DNA from: Gentiana macrophylla
Taxonomy: Eukaryota > Streptophyta > Magnoliopsida > Gentianales > Gentianaceae
NCBI GenBank assembly: GCA_026214975.1
Contig: JAOBSW010000476.1
Coordinates: 52,363 to 116,362 of the forward strand
Reading direction: 5' to 3'
DNA: 64,000 nt
Shown here: in pieces, positions 11,661 to 22,391 of the stretch
How positions within the stretch are numbered: the stretch's first letter is position 1
Layout of the letters: each line of letters begins with the position of its first letter
Notes under the pieces: model-generated
The model's database searches: none
What the model was told of the DNA's origin: nothing
Seen by the model: the letters and a program-made list of their open reading frames with translations, nothing else
Program-made: the position numbers and the translations under genes

Positions 11661-12960
11661 GAGAATAGATTATGATGAGACATTTGCACAGTAGCAAGAT
11701 TGGAAGCAATCGGACTCTTTACAGCATTTCTTTGCACACAAAGAATTCAAAGTCTACCAAATGGATGTTAAGGCGCATTTATAAATGGACTTACGGAAGA
11801 ATAAGTATATGTGGAACAACCTCTGGTTTTCAACTCAAAAAATATGAAGATAAAGTATACAAGCTCAAGAAGGCTCTTTATGGACTCAAGCAGGCACGCA
11901 GAGCACTGGTATGAAACTTTATCACAATTCTTGATCAATAATGGATTCAACAAAGGAACTATTGATAAGACTCTTTTCAAGCTAGAGGAAGGAACAAGTA
12001 CATTGCTAGTACAAATCTATGTTGATGACATTATCTTTGGATCGGAAGATGAAAAGTTGTGTGAGAAATTTACAAATCTAATGAAGAGCAAATTTCAAAT
12101 GAGCATGATGGGAGAATTGAATTACTTTCATGGTCTACAAGTGAAACAGATTGAAAGATGGCATCTTCATCAATCGAGGCCAAGTACACAAAATACTTGA
12201 TACACAAATATGGTATGGATACAAGTGGCACAATGAGATACACCTATGTGTGCAAGAGTTATTCTTGGAAAAGATGAAAATTTGGAAAAGATGTTGATGA
12301 GAAAATGTATAGAGGAATCATTGGATCCCTACTTTTTATCTAGCGCAAGTAGACTGATATAGCTTTTGCAGTAGGAGTGTGTGCATGATTTCAAACTCAA
12401 CCTAACGAATCACACCTCTTGGCGAAAAGAATAATCAAATACGAAGAACACCATCGATGTTGGAATTTTGTATCCAAAGATGGAGGATTCAAATTGATAT
12501 CATATTCAGACTCTGACTATGGTGGATGCAAAATAGATAGAAAAAGCACCTCTGGAACATGTCAGATGCTAGGCACCAGACTAGTTTCATGGTTTAGCAA
12601 AAAGGAAAACTCCATATCTACATCAACATTTGAGCGAATATATAACAATGAGGCGGTTATTTGTGCACAAATCTTGTGGATTAGACAATGACTATGGGAT
12701 TATGGAATGGAGGAGAAGATAATTCTAATCATGTGTGACAACACAAGTGCCATATCTATTACTGAAAATCTAGAGTTGCACTCAAGAACAAAGCATATTA
12801 ATGTAAGACATCATTTTATCAGAGATCATGTTGAAAAAGGGGATGTTATTCTAAAATACATCCCCACTATAGATCAATTGGCTGACATCTTCACAAAACC
12901 ACTCAGTCATGAAAGATTTAGCATGTTGAGAACTGAGTTGGGAATGATTGAAATTAACTA
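11661..12960 (+). pseudogene. Copia 2 RT and RNase H, frameshifted
   Basis: Partial RT beginning at the D-Y-D-E-T-F phrase. The pieces are 11672-11914 ([15 protein letters not shown]), 11811-12200 ([18 protein letters not shown], with YVDD intact near 12017-12028), 12419-12691 (SDSDYGGCKIDRKSTSGT, LVSWFSKKENSISTST) and 12707-12961 (CDNTSAISI, HSRTKHINVRHHFIRDH, DIFTKPLSHERFSMLRTE). The last piece ends with a stop at 12959-12961. Several one-base shifts lie between pieces. The catalytic YVDD and the RNase H DIFTKP end are readable, but the N-terminal third of RT is missing. Confidence 0.85.
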
Positions 12961-12961
12961 A

Positions 12962-13264
12962 GTCCTAAAGAGCGGCTAACTGAAGTAATCAGCTAAGTAA
13001 CTTCACCAGCTGATTAAACCTTTGCCATTATAGGAGATGTAATAGGTAAGGCACTGGTACTCAGTGAAGTTAACTTCACAGATTGTTAGGAACAGTTATA
13101 TACAGCAGCTCAATGGAAGAGTCACTACACCGGCATAGTGACTAGCAAAGTCACTCCACCGAAATATGAATTGAAGTCATCAGCAAAATAAAGTGTGAAC
13201 TAAATCAGTTTAATACATGTGGAAAATCACGAAGTTATGGAAGATTATGCTGTGAAAGATTACA
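12962..13264 (+). other. Copia 2 spacer between RNase H and extra-ORF promoter
   Basis: Non-coding sequence about 300 bp long. It matches, with changes, the minus-strand sequence at about 38600-38830 of the copia at 34600-42324. Blocks such as ggcactggtactcag and ccaccgaaatatgaattg are recognisable in both. No ORF is evident. Confidence 0.7.
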
Positions 13265-13474
13265 CACGTGGAGATCAATTTACAATCGTGGAGGGAACTA
13301 TATTATTCTTCTAATCACAACCGCCTCGATTCCCAGGATTTATCATTACTTGCCTCAATCCACTCCCCCACTTCACTCGAATATCGGGATTTATATACAT
13401 AAAATCACGCCATTATGTCACAAAATCCTTCCATATTCAACCCCGTTCACACTACACAAATCATCCTATATAAA
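13265..13474 (+). promoter_or_regulatory. Putative internal promoter of copia 2 extra ORF
   Basis: A G-box within ACACGTGG (CACGTG 13265-13270) and a TATA box TATATAAA (13467-13474) precede the ATG at 13584. The TATA-to-ATG distance is 117 bp, the same as in copia 1. The block from the G-box to the ATG is well conserved with the minus-strand copy at 38217-38580 although it is non-coding. That supports a cis-regulatory role. Confidence 0.55.
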
Positions 13475-13583
13475 CCACACTTAAAGATTTTTCAGAATTC
13501 TTTACGCTCTTTTGCAAATCAAAAACCCTTTTTCTCACAGCAAAATCAAAGCTTTCACTCAAATCTCAAACCTTGTCAAAGAA

Positions 13584-14813
13584 ATGGCTTCATCCTCTAC
13601 AATCTCTACCACAAAAAGATTTTATGAAAAATCGATCATCACTGGATCGTTTTTCAAACCTGAACCCTATCTATCTTTCTGCGATAATAACGCACAAGCT
13701 CAACACTTTGTTGATTGTTATTCAAATCTGGGGTGATGACCTTCCTAAACCCCCCAATTACTGGAATATGCTATGAGAACCTGATTGCATTTTGGAAAAA
13801 TGAAAAATTTGTGCCGAGCGGTAAGAAGAGTGATCACGACTGTATAAGAAGTTCAATCTTTAGGAAAGGCGTGGTCATCACGCTGGTCTTCTCAACAAAT
13901 TTTACACCTACCTATGTGAGTCCAACTAATGTAAAGTTTGTAAAGATTCACATCAACAACCACTGGTGAGATAGCTAAAAGCCCCAAAAGAACAACAAAA
14001 CCTACAACCTACCCAGATCAGTACTCAAACTTCCATTTGCTGAATTTACACCAGTTATCACCAAGAAAATTGAAGGCAGAAAAGGATCAATGGAGAATTT
14101 GACCGAGTTACGGGTCAAGTTAATGGCAATTATCTATCAATGTATTCTATTTGACTGGGCAGCGTTTGTATTCAACAGGCTGAAAGATCAAATCTAGAAG
14201 GAAACTGATCTGGCAAGTACAGCCCCAAACAAGGGTTTGCAGAAGAAAGGTGATTTCTGGGAAAGGAAATCATATGGGTTCCCTCTTCAACACCTGTTTG
14301 ACTCATTAAAAGTGAAAGCCACAAATCTGCAGCCACCACACAAGTCCAAGGTAATATTTACCTACATCAAGGCATCTCTGAAACCCAAACCCACTGTTGG
14401 GAGAAAAAGAAAGGAACCTGAAAGCAGCAGATCAGGAGTGGGATGAAGAACCAGATCCTAAAAGGCACAAGACGACACTCCGGTGACAAGTACCAAACAA
14501 CTTGACCGAAGCGTGGTGATCGGTGGTGATATAAAGCGGAGGAAGAGAAACAAGAAGAAGTGACATATCCGGAAGAAGGTGAAGAGGATACCGCATTACT
14601 TCATCGATCTGAAGAGATTAAAGATGAAGACGATGCTCGCGAAAGTGAAGGCGGAACCACGGCCATAATAGAGCCGGAGGAAGAAAAGCATCTTAAAGAT
14701 GATCAAGAAAAGATGGAGACTTGGATGATGATCGACAATTCAGGATGTCCTTCTCCGAGCCTCAACAAAGTTTCATGTCGACAATATTGATAACAATCTC
14801 AAACTATTGGTGA
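13584..14813 (+). pseudogene. Copia 2 extra 3' ORF, degenerate and internally deleted
   Basis: The start at 13584 (MASSSTISTTKRFYEKSIIT) corresponds to a matching ATG in the copy at 38217 on the minus strand. Frame pieces are 13512-13736, 13715-13969 (ITGICYENLIAFWKN, SSIFRKGVVIT), 14237-14446 (FWERKSYGFPLQHLFDSL, then GRKRKEPESSRSG, an NLS-like basic stretch) and 14560-14790 (acidic, IEPEEEKHLKDDQEKME). Near 14150 the phrase I-L-F-D-W-A-A-F-V-F matches KFDWAEYF of copia 1. From about 14770 it jumps to sequence that in the other copy lies roughly 600 bp further on. Function unknown. Confidence 0.65.
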
Positions 14814-15080
14814 TGTGATCCGTCCCGAAACATTTTATTTGTTTTGTTTATTTTAGTTTCGGTGTTTTAATGAATAAAACGGCCTTAGGCCCGTGTCAAA
14901 AGTTGTCCATATGTTAGTATATTGGGCGGATATTTATTTTTAGCAAATAATAGCCTTTTGGGCTTATTAGGGTTGAGTTAGATTTGTTACAAAATAAAGT
15001 GGCAAAATTACATTGTAATTTATCCTACATCGGATAGAGATTTGTGATCTTTTATTATGTACCCTATATAAAGACATTAC
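14814..15080 (+). repeat. Partial LTR-like sequence with TATA box
   Basis: The sequence begins TGTGATCCGTCCCG at the point where copia 2 homology ends. It has a TATA motif ctatataaag at about 15064-15073, as a U3 region of a plus-strand LTR would. It is cut off after 267 bp by the gypsy LTR at 15081. No second copy occurs in the window, so the identification as an LTR fragment is an inference. Confidence 0.4.
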
Positions 15081-17383
15081 ATAACGCCCGCTCCCGGATA
15101 CCGAGCCCTTATCCGGAAGAGAAGCGTTAAGCGGCGTATAGCATTAAATAAATCTAATATTATACGCAAGCCTCTACGTCGTCGTATCAAAATAAAAGCA
15201 AACGGAAGCTAAAAGGACTCGGGAAATAATATAAAAGCTACTACGAATAGATACAACCATACTAAAGATGGATAGTTAAAAACACAACGACGAAAAACCC
15301 AAAGACTTATACAATACGAGGTCTTAAAAAAAAGAAGTACAACGAGTCTAAGAAAAGAAATACAACTAGTCTAGTACAACCTTACGAAGAAACAAACTAA
15401 AAGCTTCTCCAAGACTTCAAGTCTTCGAAAGTCGTCATCTACACTTGATCAAGCTATTCGTCTTCTCACCCCACTGTGCATACAAAAGAAAATGCAAAGG
15501 AGGTAAGTACAAAGTACTTAGTAAAAGTGAGAAGCTAATGAATAACTAAGTTATACAACGAAAGGTTATTAAAATGATTATTAAATTATCTTTATGAGAC
15601 CGACTCAATCTAAGGTTCAATCTATGCCCATCGACACGTCATGACTAAACGTTTCTAGCTTAGCTCAAGTTTGTTACATCATGAATAACAAGGGCACTAC
15701 GCCTAGTAATAGGATGTACTAGGACAACTGTGTGCAACCTACTTAGAGACACGCTCTAGTAGCCCGGGAATATCTCGAGTCCCGATAGTGTGATGACCCG
15801 ACATGAGTGCACGAGGCGCTTTATCTAGCCAATCGATTGACCGGCGTGGGTACAGTCTACTTTGTCTAGTCAGAGAACACATCGCGATATTGTACTATGC
15901 CTTACCAAGCATTGCATGATGTTTAAGATTATTAATCTAACACATATGTTTGATTAGATGTTTAACTAGCCACCTAGGTTGATTCACATAAAAAGCTCAC
16001 CTATCAGTCTACTCCCTCTTCTTAAGACCTCTAGACTCTAACAAAACCTAGCACATACACAGACATCGATAAACACTAGCTTATCGAAGCACAAGGCAAA
16101 TCCAAAGCTTTAAGCGGTCCCACACTTCTTCGTTTTAGGGAATCCATATGGTGCCGGAACTAAACGCATCAAAAGCTAATTCAAGGCTTTGTCACATAAG
16201 GTTAAGCAATAAATACATGATTATAAAGCACGAAACCAAGGCGACATGAAACAAAAGCAGTGAAAAACGGAATAAGCAGGTCAAACGCCCGTTTAACACC
16301 CTATATGAGCGCGTTTGCTTTGAACACCCGTCCACAAACCCCAAGCGCCCGCCTGGGAAAAAGGGCCACATCTGTATCAAAAATTCTAACCTCAAAGCGC
16401 CCGTGTCGCTTGTGCAAGCGTCCGTTTGAGTTGCCATGATCATAAGCGCCCGTTTGCCTAAGTGCAAACGTCCGTTTGCCTGGGTTTTTCCCAGAACGCT
16501 AAAATCTTCGAAACACGATTTCTAATCAGAACTAACCATGTTTACCATCAAAAACTCAGAAAAACAACAGGGAAACACGAATCAAAGTATTCCATATCTT
16601 AACAAAGACAAAAACTAACATAAACGTGATTTCTAATCACCAATCTATACCAAAACTCAACCTAACATAATACAACTAAAATTATTCGTTAGGAAGAGCC
16701 TCTTACCTTAAAGGCCTGCAAAACCAACAGCAAAAGCATGGCGGTGCAACAGCTGTTGATCCTCAACCCCAAAACCTATGCGATCAACAAGAACCATAAA
16801 AATCCTATTTTTCCTTTCAAAAACGAAACTGAAAAAGTGCCATAAACTGCAGATTACCTGGGTTAAGTACCACAAAACTATTTTTAGAACAATCTACGTT
16901 CCAAGACGATCGTTTCGACTACTCATGGCTGCGAAACAGAGCTACGGATTAAAAGATACGAATTTTTAAAGAATCGAACTCTACGAATACAAAAAACTGG
17001 GCTAAACTGAAAACTTACGGATTAAGGATATTTTATTTTCCAAAGTTGCGTCTCCTCGCGCTGATCACTTTTCTCTCCTGCGGCATCTTGATCAGATGAA
17101 CGGATTGACCACACGGTTGAAGTTTACGTTCTGTCTTTTCCTGGCATCTGCGTCTCGTTTGCTGCATGCGCCGTTCCTCTTTTTCTATCGAATATCGTGT
17201 GACCTAATGAATTAGTTTGGGGATTAATTCTTTTTATAGCCAAAAATTAAATCCTTTATAATTAATAGCTAACTCCTTTAATTAAATCCCTTTTAATCAA
17301 ATAAATAAGATAAATAATAATTAGGTCATAGTAAATATGCCCAATGACTATTTTACCCTTTTACGAAAAGTCGGGATGTTACA
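15081..17383 (-). repeat. Tekay/Del-like gypsy LTR (minus strand)
   Basis: Read on the minus strand this 2.3-kb sequence starts TGTAACATCCCGACTTTT right after a polypurine tract and ends ...GGAGCGGGCGTTAT. The same kind of ends bound the LTRs at 42629-56191 and 57807-59996. Shared internal blocks (gaccgactcaatctaaggttca, tataatattaaataaatc) show these are related LTRs, although diverged. About 16280-16485 holds a cluster of CGCCCGTTTG-like motifs. Only one LTR is present. On its right, the 3' end of the internal region (17384-17640) is attached, so it is a 3' LTR of a truncated element rather than a clean solo LTR. Confidence 0.7.
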
Positions 17384-17640
17384 TTCCTTCCCCCTTAAGA
17401 GGAGTTTCGCCCTCGAAACTCGAATGTAACCGAGAGGTACTTGAACTCTGGTCTTTGCGAAGCGTTTCATCTTCTAACTTGTACAGTCTTCGTCTTCTTC
17501 CATCTTCCCAACTCTTTTGCTTGTCTTGAGCCAACTTGAGGTTGCGACGATCCACTTCGATCTTCTCTTTGGCAAGCTGTATCAAATCTAGTCTCGTATT
17601 CTGTCATCGCTCCACTTCATCCCAAAAACTCGCGTCCTTC
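17379..17640 (-). pseudogene. Gypsy integrase C-terminal remnant joined to polypurine tract
   Basis: On the minus strand the open stretch 17585-17379 contains KLAQDKQKSWEDGRRRRL. This is the phrase typical of the region after the gypsy integrase core (A-Q-x-R-Q-K-S-Y-A-D-x-R-R-R). Upstream, F-W-D-E-V-E-R also fits. The remnant runs after some 30 residues into the 3' end (gtttcgagggcgaaactcc, then the polypurine tract about 17384-17400) without the usual chromodomain region, so an internal deletion is likely. Its upstream limit, against the LINE, is uncertain. Confidence 0.6.
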
Positions 17641-17740
17641 TATCTCTATCTTCATGAAAGCAGTATTGTTCCAATTCTCGTACATCTTGGTTGCTCTGAG
17701 ATGAACTGCAATTGCCAACTCATGGTTTTCATTCTTCATT

Positions 17741-19278
17741 GTGCTTCCCAATCTTCCGCATTCGGACCCCAATGCTGATTCTGATGCCAACTGTTGCTAT
17801 CTTCATCTAACTCGTGACCATTGGTTTGTTTGGCTCCAGCCACTGACTTGTAACCGGAGACAACTGGGTCTTTGTCTTACTTCCGCTGACCTATACCCGA
17901 AAATTGAACCCTTTCCAGCCGAAACCACACTTCTGGCACCCTTGACTTCTTCCGATCTCGACTTCCATCATGGCACCACAAACTTGGGGAAGAAGTCTTA
18001 TGCTCAAGTTGTGCACCCTAATCACCCACCGGCACCTGAATTCATGCCGGAAATTTCCTCTTACAAGGGGGAAATCGCCAGTCGCTTTTCCAAAGGGCAA
18101 ATTGAAATGTTGGCGTCACCATTTCAGTATGCCCTTGTTGGCAAGTTATCCCAAGGTAAACCGAATCTGGATGCCATTAAGAGATTTTTTGAGGTACAAA
18201 ATTACTCTGAACAATACTCGATAGGTGTGATAGATTCAAAGCATATTCTAATCAATTTCACAGGCAAAAAGGATTTTATTTGACTCTACTCTCGTAATCA
18301 ATGGTTCGTCACCAGTAAGACAATACGGATACTCAAGTGGACACCGGATTTTCATGTAGATATAGAATCATCACTAGTTCCGGTATGGATTTTGCTACCA
18401 AAGCTTCCTACACACTTGATGAAAGTTGATGCTCAAAAGGGGATTATTTCCAGTTTTGGAAAGCTTTTAAGAGTTGATGCATCTATGGCATCTCTCAAAA
18501 GACCATACACTGCTCGGGTCTAGATTTAATTTGATATACTAAAACCTTTTCCTCATAGACTTTGGATTCAGTAGGGGGACTCTTCCGGATTCTTGCAGTA
18601 TATGGAACTTGAGACTGAATTACCATAATCTGTGTGTGTACTATAGCCACTTTGGACACACAAAAGCGATTGTCAAAATAAAGATCCCTATAGGTCTCAA
18701 TGTCAAGAATATGTATCTGGTCAAGGAAAAACATACGAATGGAACGAAATGCAGGTCCTCAAGCTCAAGTGTGGCAACAAATGCAGCCTGTCACACTCGC
18801 TCCTGAAAATAATCAACAGCAGCAGTCCAATGTTCAACATAACAGTAGGGACAATGAAGCACTCAATGAGACACTAAACAATGGTCATCCAGCAGCAAAA
18901 TCTTGAACCACAAAGCTCAAGAGTGTAAATGAATAGAAATGAGGTAGCTCTTAATCCTGGATCAAGCAAGAATATAGTAGCCCCAAACACTGGTGAGAAT
19001 GAAAATCACTTAGATATGGAATTCAGACGCAAATGCAGGTACAAACTCAGATTGAATACACACATCATTTGAATCCTTTAGGTGGAAATGAGGTAATTGA
19101 TTACACTATCCTCCAAAATATAGACACAAAGTCACACACTCAGGGTAATGTCTCTGAAAATGATTGGCTAGAGAATAATATCTTAATAAAACATGCTCAT
19201 ATGACTAGTCTATTGGCTACTCAAGAGGAGCTTAACAAAATATTTCAAAAAAGGCATAAATGGACAACGGTAAAATGA
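17741..19278 (+). pseudogene. LINE ORF1 (RNA-binding protein), degenerate
   Basis: ORF1 of plant L1 elements binds element RNA. The open stretch 17741-18283 (180 residues) contains KKSYAQVV followed by a DUF4283-like domain (EIASRFSKGQIEMLASPFQYALVGKL ... NLDAIKRFFEVQ). Coding continues in other frames through W-F-V-T-S (18300) to about 18530. A CCHC-like knuckle is at 18615-18680 (LNYHNLCVYYSHFGHTKAI, with the second Cys read as Tyr). The C-terminal part, 18700-19278, is Gln/Asn-rich. The true start codon is uncertain. 17741 is the first ATG of the longest frame, but only its later half matches the family. Confidence 0.7.
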
Positions 19279-19404
19279 TTACGATTGAAGATGATGGGTT
19301 TGAACTGTTTCACTGACGGAGAAGGAGGAAGAATTATGCTACTCAAAGACATATCAGACGTACAAGATCCTCAGTTCTCAAAATCAACCAACCACCATGA
19401 TTAA

Positions 19405-21579
19405 CTGTCTTTTTTTGGAACATAAGGGGTCTAAAAGGTAAACCATCCTTCAGGCGTCTCAAAAAACTTGTTAAAATTCATAAAATTTCCTTCTTAGCTA
19501 TTTCTGAACTAATGCTTTCTTATACTCTTCTTAATAATTACAAACTCAAACTAGGTTTTACTAATTTTTTTGCCTCTCCTGGTGATAAACTTTGGGTTTT
19601 TTTGGACCCATTATGCCCCTGTTGATGTTGTGACTAGTATCGAGCAAGCTATTACACTCAAATTTCATGGGAATAACCCTTTATTATTTATCTTTATTTT
19701 ATGACAAGTGTACCCCACTCTTAGAAATGAGATGTGGACTAACTTAGAAAGTTTGTCTGACTTAAATGTTCCTTGGATGACTGAGGGTGATTTCAATGCC
19801 GTTCGCACCCTGACTGATTACAGTGGCAATTCCCGTCCTAATGAGAACTCTATGAGGGATTTTAATACATTCATTTCTGCTTGTGGTCATCAAGAGCTCC
19901 CTATTACAGGTTCCTATTTTACTTGGGCTGGTTGGAGGAGCAATGGTTATGTCGGAAAAACTAGACATACTTTTGTTTAATACAATTTGGTTGAATTCTA
20001 ATAATCTTGATTCTTTGCAAATTTTAAATAGAGTGGGGTTACGATTATGCTCCACTCCTCTATATCGTTAAAGATAGATGTAAGCATTCCTTCTCTTTCA
20101 AATTCCAAAAATGTGGCTACTACACTCTTGTTTTCAAAAAGTAGTTCAAGACAGTTGGAATAAAATATATGTTGAAGGCGATGGCATGAGTAATTTGGTT
20201 TTCAAGCTCGGAAGGCTCAAACGGGACCTTAAATTCGGAATAAAAACACTTTTGGTGATATTCATGACAATGTTAGGGCGGTGAAGAGGAAATCATGCAC
20301 TTGGAAGCTATCTATGACCTATCCCCAATGACTCAAATAAACAACCTTGTCACAGGCAAAAGCTACTTACAATCTCCATCTTGCGCAACATGAAAAGTTT
20401 TGGAGACAGAGGTCTAGATTTAAGTGGTTTAAAGAAGGCGGAGATTGTCATGCCACTACCAAATAAAAATTAGAAAAGGCGAGATCCATAAGATACAAGA
20501 TTCAAGCTGGTCAATGGTGTACCTCTCGAGAAATCAATAGGCCAAGCGTTTGTTGATTTCTTGATAATCTTTTCGTAAGTGATCTCTCTACTGATAACAA
20601 TGCTATGGAAGATCTTCTCATATTCATTCCATCTAGTCTTCTGAGAAGATCTTACAAATCACTTTGTTCTTTGAACTCACTATCTCTGAAGTTAAACCGG
20701 CTGTTTTTGATATTGATCCTTCTAGTGTTCTTTGGTATGGATGGCTTTTCTAGATCTTTTATAGAGCTTGTTAGGATGTTATTGGCCCGGATGCCAATAA
20801 TGTAGCCACTCATTTTTCTCTAGATGTTATATTCCCAAGCCATTGGTTCTACAGTTATAACTCTCAATCCCAAGAAAGATATCCTACCACTTTTGTAGAT
20901 TTTAGGCCTTTGCTCTCAGGAACTTTATCAACATAATTTTTACTTAGATTCTGTGTTCCAGATTATCTCTATCCTTCCCAGTCTTATATCCATTGAACAA
21001 TCAGCCTTCTTAAAAGGTAAGGATATTGCTGATAATGTCCTCTTTGTTCAGGAGCTTGTCCAATTTCTTCATAAAAAAGCTAGAGGTCGTAACATTATAT
21101 TCATGTTTGATGTTACCAAGGCCTATGATAAAGTCTATTGGCCTTTTTTGAAATCCCTCCTCTTGAAATTTGGTGTCCCTGGGTCCTTTGTTAAAATTGT
21201 CATGAATAATCTGACCTTCAGCTGGTTCTCTATCTTAATTAGTGTCACTCCTGTTGGTCTATTTCAGAACACAAGGGGCATTAAACAAGGAGGCCGCCTC
21301 TCCCCTTACCTTTTTATTCTTGTCTCTGAATCCATTACCAGAGGTCTTAAACACATTTTCTAGGCACATGTTGAACACTATGCAACCCCTAGAGGATTCC
21401 TCCTTGTAACCCACTGTATGTATGCTGATGACTTGATTGTTTTTGCTAGAGCCAACAAAACATCCCTCACTAACATCTTCCTTTTTCTTCACCAATATGA
21501 ATTGTGTTTTGGCCACCAAATAAAGGCCAATAAAAGTTCCTTTTTCCTCTCTAAAAATGCTCCTACCTCTACTATCAAC
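19405..21579 (+). pseudogene. LINE ORF2 first part: endonuclease and reverse transcriptase
   Basis: ORF2 nicks the target and copies the LINE RNA. The endonuclease begins near 19413 (FWNIRGLKGKP) and has the catalytic GDFN at 19786-19797 in 19708-19980. The RT lies in 20953-21363 and 21418-21579. Visible motifs are EQSAFLKGKDIADNVL, the catalytic Asp in FDVTKAYDKV (near 21109), IKQGGRLSPYLFIL (normally G-D-P-L-S-P) and YADD at 21421-21432. Between 20000 and 20950 the frames are heavily broken. The coding text stops at the MITE at 21580 and resumes at 22353. Confidence 0.85.
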
Positions 21580-21688
21580 CATAGTTATCAGAACCGGACC
21601 GGACATTGAACCGGAAAAGGCATCGGGTCACCGGGTCACCGGTTCAAGCGGCGGGTCATTGGTTCAACCGGTGGGTCATTTCTTATAA

Positions 21689-21763
<75 letters not shown>

Positions 21764-22352
21764 AAAAGATTATAATATGACATCCAAAATTAGTTCTAAA
21801 ATATTCGACATCTAAATCGATCACAAGCAAGATACAAATGAAATATGTAAATTATAAATATACTGCAATACTAGTGAAAACCCTCAAAAGTTTCAAATAA
21901 TATATATGGTTTGTAAATTTTGCACATTGTAAAATAACAACCATACTAGTCCTTAATTTTCAAAATAGTACCAAATTAATGATAAAAAAATTTGAAATCT
22001 TGAAACTTATCGTTTCATAATTAATCCAACAAATGAGAAGAAATAAGAACATATAAAATAAAAGATTTAATGAGAAATAATGAATTTTTACGAGATTTAT
22101 TCCAAAATGGACGAAGCTTGAAAGAATAAAAATGTTAATAATTGATATTAATAAAAATTCAAAAAAAATAAATAAAAACCGGTTCGACCGATAACCGGCC
22201 GGGTCACGGTTTAGCGGTTCAACCGGCGGTTTTACCGGTTTTGAGCGGTCGGGCTCCTTAACCGGTCCAATGACTGAACCGGACCGGTTCCGTGTCCGGG
22301 TCACCGGTTTTACCGGTCCGACCGCCGGTCCGGTCCGGTTTTAATAACTATG
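21580..22352. mobile_element. MITE with GC-rich terminal inverted repeats
   Basis: A 773-bp element with no coding capacity and inverted ends: CATAGTTATCAGAACCGGAC at the left and, inverted, CATAGTTATTAAAACCGGAC at the right. It is flanked by CTATCAAC (21572-21579) and CTATCAAA (22353-22360), a 7-of-8 match. An 8-bp duplication suggests the hAT superfamily, but the ends do not prove it. The outer parts hold many CCGGT/ACCGG motifs (ggttcaaccgg) in both orientations. The A/T-rich centre contains a TA microsatellite. Confidence 0.7.
21692..21760. repeat. (TA)n microsatellite in MITE
   Basis: An uninterrupted TA dinucleotide run of about 69 bp inside the A/T-rich centre of the MITE. Confidence 0.95.
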
Positions 22353-22391
22353 CTATCAAAATGATCAAACAAACCACTGGTGTGAAAAAAG
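22353..22391 (+). pseudogene. LINE ORF2 segment between MITE and LARD
   Basis: A 39-bp piece of LINE ORF2 (K-M-I-K-Q-T-T-G-V-K-K) left between two insertions. It carries the right target duplication of the MITE (22353-22360) and the left one of the LARD-like element (AAAAG 22387-22391). The sense continues at 31334. Confidence 0.8.

Larger units (their letters stand above)
11661..14813 (+). mobile_element. Copia 2, 3' half (RT to extra ORF)
   Basis: A second copia fragment in the same orientation. It begins abruptly inside the RT (the phrase D-Y-D-E-T, 11668 onward) immediately after the LTR of copia 1. It continues through RNase H, a spacer with a promoter-like block and part of the extra ORF, and stops near 14813 where an unrelated LTR-like sequence begins. 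It closely resembles the element at 34600-42324 throughout, including the spacer, so both belong to one family. A deletion around 14770 joins the middle of the extra ORF to its C-terminal region. The simplest reading is that copia 1 inserted into its RT and its 5' half lies upstream of the window. Confidence 0.75.

Noticed and set aside
15081..17383. Clean solo LTR
   Set aside because: A polypurine tract and integrase remnant are attached at 17384-17640, so it is the end of a truncated element.
17680..17705. Target duplication of the LINE (atgaactgcaattg vs atgagcgccatttg at 61424)
   Set aside because: The similarity is partial and needs several changes. The left flank is not the same element as the right flank.
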